10,850 bases of DNA from Candidatus Geothermarchaeota archaeon (GTDB lineage Archaea > Thermoproteota > Nitrososphaeria > Geothermarchaeales > JAUWBL01): the NCBI GenBank assembly GCA_030601715.1, contig JAUWBL010000016.1, forward strand, positions 1 to 10,850. The letters are read 5' to 3'. The translations under genes and the position numbers were made by a program. The stretch's first letter is position 1. Each line of letters begins with the position of its first letter. This document shows, one piece after another, positions 6,970 to 10,850 of this stretch. The notes below the pieces were generated by a model. The model did no database searches. It saw nothing but the letters and a program-made list of their open reading frames with translations, and had not been told where the DNA came from.

Positions 6970-7991
6970 AGCCCTCTGTCTGTCACAAACTTGAAGAGGT
7001 CAACGAGCCGGCTGCAGTATCCCCACTCGTTGTCGTACCAACCCAGAACTTTGACGAGATCGTTCTTGCCCCCGAGGCTAATAGTGCTTTGGCCATCTAT
7101 GATGCAGGAGTGAGGGTTCCCGATGATATCCACTGAAACCAAAGGTTCCTCCGTGTAGTCAAGAATACCCTTCAACTCTCCTGACGCAGCTCTCCTGAAG
7201 GCACCGTTGACATCGTCTACCGAGACAGGGGTGCTGAGTTGAGCCACCAGGTCCACTATGGATCCGTCCGCCACAGGCACACGTAGAGCCATGCCATCAA
7301 GCTTCCCTTCGATACTAGGCAGAACCTTTCCTATCGCTCTCGCCGCACCGGTGGAAGTGGGAATGATAGAGAGGCTGGCCGCGCGGGCCCTTCTCGGATC
7401 CCTGTGAGGAAGGTCGAGCACCCTCTGGTCGTTTGTGTAGGAGTGACAGGTTGTCATGAAACCTCTCTGTACACCGAACTCGTCGTCCAGCACCTTCACC
7501 ATTGGTGCCAGACAGCCGGTCGTGCAAGATGCCATCGATATCAAGGAGTGCTTTTCCGCGTCATACACTCCTTCGTTGACTCCTAGGACCACTGTGACGT
7601 CAGGTTCCCGCGCTGGCGCCGAGATGATAACCTTCTTTGCTCCCGCCTCAAGGTGTCTGGAGGCGTTTGCCCGGTCGCGGAAGAGACCAGTAGACTCAAG
7701 GACAAGAGAGACCTGCATCCTCCCCCAAGGAAGGCTTGAAGGATCCCTCTCGTTCAAAACCTCAATCCGACTACCGTCAACAGTGATAGAGTCTGAGTCC
7801 CCCCGAACATCCAGGGGAAGAACTCCATGGATCGAGTCGTATTTCAGTAGGTGAGCAAGGGTCCGTGCATCCGTAATGTCGTTGACTGCCACCAATTCGA
7901 ATTGCCTCCAGAACTCCTCGTCCTTTAGGGCCGCACGGAGGAAGACCCGCCCAATGCGCCCAAATCCGTTTATGGCAAATCTAACTGCCAA
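6966..7991 (-). CDS. gap: Glyceraldehyde-3-phosphate dehydrogenase, bacterial type (class I)
   Basis: Oxidative phosphorylation of glyceraldehyde-3-phosphate to 1,3-bisphosphoglycerate. The 341-residue product is a class I (bacterial/eukaryotic) GAPDH, quite unlike the archaeal enzyme encoded nearby. The Rossmann motif INGFGRIGR is at 7-15, the catalytic Cys156 is in SCTTGCLAP, His183 is in CHSYTNDQR, and the end has WYDNEWGY (318-325). Asp38 and the Leu-Pro pair of VLDLPHRD (194-195) correspond to residues that favour NAD+ over NADP+ in Geobacillus GAPDH, so an NAD-linked glycolytic role is inferred. The nearly invariant Asn of SCTTNC is Gly here. The start is TTG at 7991, preceded by GAGGTATGAGGAAAG. 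The upstream ATG is in another frame. It forms an operon with pgk (ATGA overlap). The gene was probably acquired laterally from bacteria. Confidence 0.94.
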   Translation of the reverse strand: MAVRFAINGFGRIGRVFLRAALKDEEFWRQFELVAVNDITDARTLAHLLKYDSIHGVLPLDVRGDSDSITVDGSRIEVLNERDPSSLPWGRMQVSLVLESTGLFRDRANASRHLEAGAKKVIISAPAREPDVTVVLGVNEGVYDAEKHSLISMASCTTGCLAPMVKVLDDEFGVQRGFMTTCHSYTNDQRVLDLPHRDPRRARAASLSIIPTSTGAARAIGKVLPSIEGKLDGMALRVPVADGSIVDLVAQLSTPVSVDDVNGAFRRAASGELKGILDYTEEPLVSVDIIGNPHSCIIDGQSTISLGGKNDLVKVLGWYDNEWGYCSRLVDLFKFVTDRGL

Positions 7992-8006
7992 CTTTCCTCA
8001 TACCTC

Positions 8007-8068
8007 AAAAGGTAATTCCCGAAGATGTACATATAACGTTCAACTAGGCGAAACTGTACACATAAACC
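8007..8068 (-). promoter_or_regulatory. gapI-pgk promoter with two TGTACA operator-like repeats
   Basis: On the minus strand the element TTATGTGTACA (8065-8055) is repeated as TTATATGTACA (8036-8026), in the same direction and 29 bases apart. The second copy contains the best TATA-like box (GTTATATG, centre about 8033), some 42 bases before the TTG start, which predicts a leader of about 16 bases. A protein binding the downstream copy would cover the TATA box, as a repressor would. The same core is found upstream of the gapII unit. Confidence 0.55.
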
Positions 8069-8098
8069 CAGAACAGCTCCATCGGAGTTGTCGGCGCT

Positions 8099-8842
8099 TC
8101 AGAGGACCGTCTCTGTCAGATAGTCCCGGTTGACCTTGGCGTAGTCCTGGGGCATCCCTACGTCAGCCCAGTAGCCGCTGTGTCTGTAGCCGAAGAGTTT
8201 CTCCTCTGCGACAAGGACGGGAAAAACGTCCGCCTCCAGCGATACGCTCTTCCTAGCTGGGATGTACTTGAATATCTGTGGCTCGAACACGTATAGCCCT
8301 GCGTTTATCCAGCCAGGAGCTGGGTCACGGGGTTTCTCGATGAACTCCTCGATCCTTCCCTTGTTGGTCGACTCTACGAAACCGTATCTCTGAGTGTTTT
8401 CCGCGTGCCAAAGGACCATTGTGCCAATGCCTCCCCTCTCCTTGTGGAATCTGAGGATGTCTCTGATCTCTAGCCTACGAAACAGCACATCACCGTTTAC
8501 GACGATGAACATGCTCGTGACATGTTTCTCCAAGTTCTTCAGCGCACCACCCGTTCCCAAGGCGTTCTCCTCCGTAGAGTACTCTATGTTCACTCCCAAC
8601 CTCGATCCATCCCCGAAATACTTGACGATCATTTCGCCGAGGTACCCTATCGCGAAGATGAAGTGGTAGATGCCTTCCTCCTTGAAGAAACCGATCGTGT
8701 GCTCAAGCATAGGCTTGTATCCCACTGGAAGCATCGGTTTGGGGAGGGTCAGAGTCAGAGGTCTCATTCTCATGCCCTCCCCACCACAGAGAACCACAGC
8801 TTTCAACGACTCTCGCGACAGCTTCTCTCTGACGGCCTCCAT
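8099..8842 (-). CDS. Sugar-phosphate nucleotidyltransferase, mannose-1-phosphate guanylyltransferase-like
   Basis: Transfers a nucleotide from NTP to a sugar-1-phosphate to give a nucleotide sugar for glycans or glycolipids. From ATG 8842 it is 247 residues, a single nucleotidyltransferase domain without the C-terminal left-handed beta-helix of longer relatives. The signature VVLCGGEGMRMRPLTLTLPKP (residues 16-36) binds the nucleotide. GTGGAL (96-101) and VVNGD (114-118, metal-binding Asp118) follow, then EEFIEKP, INAGLYVFEP (179-188), SLEADVFP (201-208) and YWADVGMPQDY (224-234, second metal Asp). The INAGLY...SLEADVFP...GYWADVG order most resembles GDP-mannose pyrophosphorylases, but dTDP- or UDP-sugar synthesis cannot be excluded. 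The frame is open to a TTG at 8884 (261 residues), and a TTG at 8803 would give the classical LKAVVLCGG start. Ribosome-binding signals do not decide between these, and ATG is chosen as the commonest codon. It lies between the two gap genes on the same strand. Confidence 0.9.
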   Translation of the reverse strand: MEAVREKLSRESLKAVVLCGGEGMRMRPLTLTLPKPMLPVGYKPMLEHTIGFFKEEGIYHFIFAIGYLGEMIVKYFGDGSRLGVNIEYSTEENALGTGGALKNLEKHVTSMFIVVNGDVLFRRLEIRDILRFHKERGGIGTMVLWHAENTQRYGFVESTNKGRIEEFIEKPRDPAPGWINAGLYVFEPQIFKYIPARKSVSLEADVFPVLVAEEKLFGYRHSGYWADVGMPQDYAKVNRDYLTETVL

Positions 8843-9181
8843 GACAAAACTGGATCGCTTCCTCGCAGGGACGTGTGTGGTCAACTCTTGCCAGAGCTCT
8901 TGCGGAAACTCGATGGATGTTCGATGTTTGAGTAAGGGCGTTTCAGATCACTCCGAACAACCGTGGTCGCAGGTACATCATGCAAAACTCAACATGAGTT
9001 CTTAAGTGGGCCGGCTCATAGGAACCCACTATGAGGTCCCGAACTGAAGAACGGGAAATCTGTTTCCCAAGGTGTTGCCATATGAAGACATCTTTCGCCG
9101 TCATGCGAGCCGTCCTAGCGTGACCCCCTGGAGTGAATAGCCCTACTTCTCTCCGGAGGATCGGAGATAGCGTTTCGTCTC
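8843..9181. other. Gap between gapII and the nucleotidyltransferase with inverted repeats
   Basis: About 300 bases without a convincing gene. AGTGGG 9005-9010 pairs with CCCACT 9025-9030, and GGGAAA 9053-9058 with TTTCCC 9063-9068 (4-base loop). AACTC 8986-8990 pairs with GAGTT 8996-9000. On the minus strand CTTAAGAAC (about 9006-8998) could be a weak TATA box for the nucleotidyltransferase. The hairpins may mark the end of the gapII transcript, but no strong T-tract follows them. Confidence 0.4.
9053..9068. repeat. Short perfect inverted repeat (GGGAAA-tctg-TTTCCC)
   Basis: A 6-bp stem with a 4-base loop lies about 115 bases beyond the gapII stop codon on the minus strand. Together with the AGTGGG/CCCACT pair 23 bases further downstream it could shape the gapII transcript end. 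No run of Ts follows on either strand. Confidence 0.4.
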
Positions 9182-10201
9182 CTAGAACCTGCTCTGGAAG
9201 ATGCCCAGCGCTCGATCCGTCATGTTCATTGATGTTTCGGCGTCAACCGAGTCGAACACTGCCCTAATGGCGTCAATGACCTCTGGAATAACGATCGCTT
9301 CCTGATGGACTCCCTGGGTCCAACACAGCCAATGGTCGCTAGTCGTGATGGTATCCTCCCACACCACCGTCTCCCACATATCGTTTCTGCGTCTCCCTAG
9401 GTCTCGGCCCAGCTCCATGACCTTAGAAGTGGACTCGAGCCTATCCCTGCCATCTAGGACAAGAGTTCGGGGGGTAGCTTCTAGAACATCTATAGCCTCG
9501 TCCTGAGAGACTTCCCGCGACAGTCTCGCAGCAATCATGTGCACGTGCATGATTTTGGTCGGGACCGTCACCGCCATGGTGAGTATCCTGAGATGAGGTA
9601 ACACCTCCCTTACGTCTTTGGAGTGATGTGTGGGGACGCTGGAACAGCTCGGAACTATAGCATCTATTGGTCCCCTCGTGGAGTCGAAAGGATCCACAGC
9701 CCTCCTGACCAACGAGGCATGAACCTCACCGATTCCAAGACTCCTATCTACTGTCGACAACGTCCTACAGAGACCCGTCGTGTTGCAGGAAGCTACCCGG
9801 ACGAAGCGCTTTCCTACGGCGCTTTCATAGTTGCACTGAGCTACGAAGGTGACCTCGGCGACATCGGCTTCCTCTCCGCCCTGAAAGATGCCCTTGCTTC
9901 CATGTCTCGCGTAAGATTCGCGATATGTTCTTCCGACGCCGGCTGGTGTGCAATCCACCACCACATCTGTCTTCGAAATCAGGTCGCCCAGACACCCTTG
10001 GATTGACAATCCTCTCTTCTCAAAATCATTGATCCGATCGGGGAAGACAGAGTACATTGGGATTCTTCTGCTCTCTGCAACCTTCGCTCCAAAGTCGGGT
10101 CTGGTCTTTGTCACTCCCGCCAAGTCCATGTCCTTTTGCTGAAGAACAGCGTCTGCTACTCGCTTTCCAATGGTTCCATATCCGTTTACAGCAACTCTCA
10201 T
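9182..10201 (-). CDS. gap: Glyceraldehyde-3-phosphate dehydrogenase, archaeal type (class II)
   Basis: Archaeal phosphorylating GAPDH, 339 residues, the family length (Sulfolobus enzyme about 340). It begins with the nucleotide-binding VAVNGYGTIGKRVADAV (3-19). It has the substrate segment FQGGEEADVA (106-115), catalytic Cys139 in SCNTTGLCR, PTHHSKDV (190-197), and IMHVHM with His219, the position of the catalytic His in the Sulfolobus enzyme. The C-terminus QEAIVIPEVIDAIRAVF is also typical. It shares no more than the Rossmann pattern with the class I enzyme encoded 1.2 kb away. ATG 10201 is supported by GGTGA at 10214-10210 on the minus strand, seven bases upstream. It follows a small Cys/His ORF by 45 bases, and the two probably share a promoter. 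In haloarchaea the class II enzyme serves gluconeogenesis and class I glycolysis. That division is inferred here, not shown. Confidence 0.95.
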   Translation of the reverse strand: MRVAVNGYGTIGKRVADAVLQQKDMDLAGVTKTRPDFGAKVAESRRIPMYSVFPDRINDFEKRGLSIQGCLGDLISKTDVVVDCTPAGVGRTYRESYARHGSKGIFQGGEEADVAEVTFVAQCNYESAVGKRFVRVASCNTTGLCRTLSTVDRSLGIGEVHASLVRRAVDPFDSTRGPIDAIVPSCSSVPTHHSKDVREVLPHLRILTMAVTVPTKIMHVHMIAARLSREVSQDEAIDVLEATPRTLVLDGRDRLESTSKVMELGRDLGRRRNDMWETVVWEDTITTSDHWLCWTQGVHQEAIVIPEVIDAIRAVFDSVDAETSMNMTDRALGIFQSRF

Positions 10202-10246
10202 AAGGTGTTCACCAGTTCTCGAAGACGACCGAAGCAGTGCCTCGGT

Positions 10247-10402
10247 TCAGTAGCAGTCATTCCCACAGAATCGGAGCAGAGAATCGTCGTCTAGTGGGAG
10301 AACAATGTTTTCCTGTTTCAAGTACCCAACGATGTCATGAAGTGGGGAACACTTCACCCAGGTTCGTGGCTGCTCTGAAGGCTCGCCCACCTTGACACAC
10401 AT
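10247..10402 (-). CDS. Hypothetical 51-residue Cys/His-rich protein upstream of gapII
   Basis: Not recognised as a known family. An ATG at 10402 opens 51 codons ending in TGA at 10249-10247, in the same direction as gapII and 45 bases before it. The product has Cys2, Cys18-x3-His22 (KCSPLHD) and, at the end, Cys46-x3-Cys50 (FCGNDCY), a pattern that could bind one zinc ion. The middle is a plausible helix (DIVGYLKQE) followed by an acidic turn (LDDDS). There is no signal peptide or membrane segment. GAGTGAG at 10413-10407 is a fair ribosome-binding site, and a TATA-like box lies at the correct distance. These signals and the composition support a real gene, but a chance ORF of this length is possible. 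Confidence 0.55.
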   Translation of the reverse strand: MCVKVGEPSEQPRTWVKCSPLHDIVGYLKQENIVLPLDDDSLLRFCGNDCY

Positions 10403-10412
10403 ACAGCTCACT

Positions 10413-10463
10413 CGAGCAATCAGAGTCCCCTATTATGTATAAACATATCATGTACACATTCGT
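10413..10463 (-). promoter_or_regulatory. Promoter of the small ORF-gapII unit with TGTACA element
   Basis: On the minus strand TTTATACAT (10443-10435) is a good TATA-like box whose expected start point, about 26 bases on, falls near 10413, just before the small ORF at 10402. It lies inside the inverted repeat TATGT-ttat-ACATA (10447-10434). Immediately upstream is AATGTGTACAT (10459-10449), sharing ATGTGTACA with the two copies in front of gapI. This suggests common regulation of the two GAPDH genes. Confidence 0.5.
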
Positions 10464-10753
10464 CTTGTCGGCCCGTTCGAGCACACAGATAGCCAAGTCA
10501 GGAGGAATGAGTGCAAACCTAGCCTACGGGGTATCAATCGCTGTGCAAGCTGTGTCCTCGGTGGCCTGCCGCGCGAAGGCTTAATTAAGCTTGCTCATGA
10601 CAGTTATGTGGATTCGTCCTAAGAATCAGCCTCATTACACCAATCGATAAACGGACACTAATCGGAAAGTTGGCCTGCGAGCCAACCCGTCAGCGTGGTG
10701 TCTGGCGGGGCCGCAAAAGCGCGAAGCGTTCTTGGGATGGATGTGAGAATGAA
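10464..10753. other. Divergent non-coding region before dnaG
   Basis: No convincing gene was seen between the gapII promoter and dnaG. The region holds a perfect 12-base palindrome GCTTAATTAAGC (10579-10590), whose AT-rich centre could serve as a promoter element. Close to dnaG it holds three successive hairpin-capable segments (10669-10721). GATAAACG near 10645 is another weak TATA candidate for dnaG. Confidence 0.45.
10669..10721 (+). promoter_or_regulatory. Series of hairpins just upstream of dnaG (possible structured leader)
   Basis: GTTGGC 10669-10674 pairs with GCCAAC 10681-10686 (6-base loop). CGTCAG 10688-10693 pairs with CTGGCG 10702-10707 (one G-U, 8-base loop). CGC 10712-10714 and GCG 10719-10721 close an AAAA loop. 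Three stems in 53 G+C-rich bases, ending 32 bases before the start codon, would give a compact leader if transcription begins upstream. The function is unknown. Confidence 0.3.
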
Positions 10754-10850
10754 ATGAAGGAAGAAGCAACAAAATACCTTATGAAGTTCCAGCTGGATGT
10801 CGATGGAGTGGTCGAGGAAAACGATGTGATCGGCGCTGTCTTCGGACAGA
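10754..10850 (+). CDS. dnaG: Archaeal DnaG-type primase, N-terminal fragment (continues past window)
   Basis: Only the first 32 codons are present. The product starts with a short KEEATKYLMKF lead followed by QLDVDGVVEENDVIGAVFGQ, which matches the conserved N-terminus of archaeal DnaG (x-FxxDGVVExxDVIGAxFGQ). That protein has a TOPRIM domain further on and is associated with the exosome in several archaea. ATG 10754 is preceded by GTGAG (10743-10747), a weak ribosome-binding site. An internal ATG at codon 10 is the alternative start. The gene diverges from the gapII unit. The identification rests on a short segment, but that segment is very characteristic. Confidence 0.85.
   Translation, partial: MKEEATKYLMKFQLDVDGVVEENDVIGAVFGQ

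Noticed and set aside
7456..7854. Plus-strand open frame (132 codons) opposite gapI
   Set aside because: It lies wholly within the well-supported class I GAPDH gene on the other strand and shows no recognisable protein features.
8972..8982. ATGATGTACC before the nucleotidyltransferase as a fourth TGTACA-type operator
   Set aside because: It matches only GTAC plus flanking bases and does not fit the ATRTGTACA consensus of the other three.
8948..8983. Possible box C/D sRNA on the minus strand (ATGATGT ... CTGA) between gapII and the nucleotidyltransferase
   Set aside because: The total length is only about 36 bases, there are no D'/C' boxes and no terminal stem.
10450..10584. 44-codon plus-strand ORF starting inside the TGTACA element
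   Set aside because: The product has no recognisable features, the only ribosome-binding sequence (GGAGG) lies one base before an internal ATG, and the ORF begins inside the apparent divergent promoter.
10695..10757. Short plus-strand frame ending in ATGA overlap with the dnaG start (GTG 10695, or ATG 10737)
   Set aside because: It encodes only 6-20 residues with no recognisable features and coincides with the hairpin series. The overlap may be chance.
1..10850. CRISPR arrays, insertion sequences, integrase attachment sites or phage genes
   Set aside because: No regularly spaced repeats, transposase-like frames or long terminal inverted repeats were found. The window is a housekeeping region.

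Overview
This window is archaeal chromosomal DNA, about half G+C. The evidence is a set of archaeal-type genes: trpS; the archaeal form of two-subunit PheRS; tyrS with an archaeal active site; a small archaeal TOPRIM protein; archaeal pgk; a type II (archaeal) GAPDH with the SCNTTG active site; and the first codons of archaeal dnaG. Ribosome-binding sites are of GGTGA type (686-691 before pheS, 10210-10214 before gapII on the minus strand). TATA-like boxes sit about 25-30 bases upstream of short leaders. The lineage cannot be named from this window. A bacterial-type (class I) GAPDH next to archaeal pgk points to an archaeon that acquired gapI laterally, as haloarchaea and some uncultivated groups have.

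Layout. 1-5244, plus strand: the 3' part of trpS, then pheS, pheT and, after a 306-base non-coding gap, tyrS. These are the synthetases for all three aromatic amino acids. The pheS/pheT junction appears to be a CTGA overlap, so pheT probably starts with CTG. 5313-5768, plus: a small TOPRIM protein whose 3' end overlaps the convergent pgk by 29 bases. 10402 down to 5740, minus: a previously unlisted 51-codon Cys/His-rich small ORF, gapII, a mannose-1-phosphate-guanylyltransferase-like nucleotidyltransferase, gapI and pgk. The last two overlap by ATGA. 10754-end, plus: dnaG, diverging from the gapII unit across about 350 non-coding bases.

How it fits together. The first half is translation. The second half is the triose-phosphate step of central carbon metabolism: gapI plus pgk interconvert glyceraldehyde-3-phosphate and 3-phosphoglycerate, while gapII is the archaeal enzyme. 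In Haloferax the two GAPDH types split into glycolytic (I) and gluconeogenic (II) roles, and the same split is a reasonable inference here. Supporting this, the element ATRTGTACA (centre TGTACA) occurs twice in the gapI promoter and once just upstream of the TATA-like box of the small ORF-gapII unit, always in the same orientation to the genes. It may be a shared operator.

No mobile element, CRISPR array or recognisable tRNA/rRNA was seen. The points most worth following are the shared TGTACA motif, the unlisted small Cys/His ORF in front of gapII, the CTG start of pheT, and an RNA-like 71-base element in the pheT-tyrS gap.
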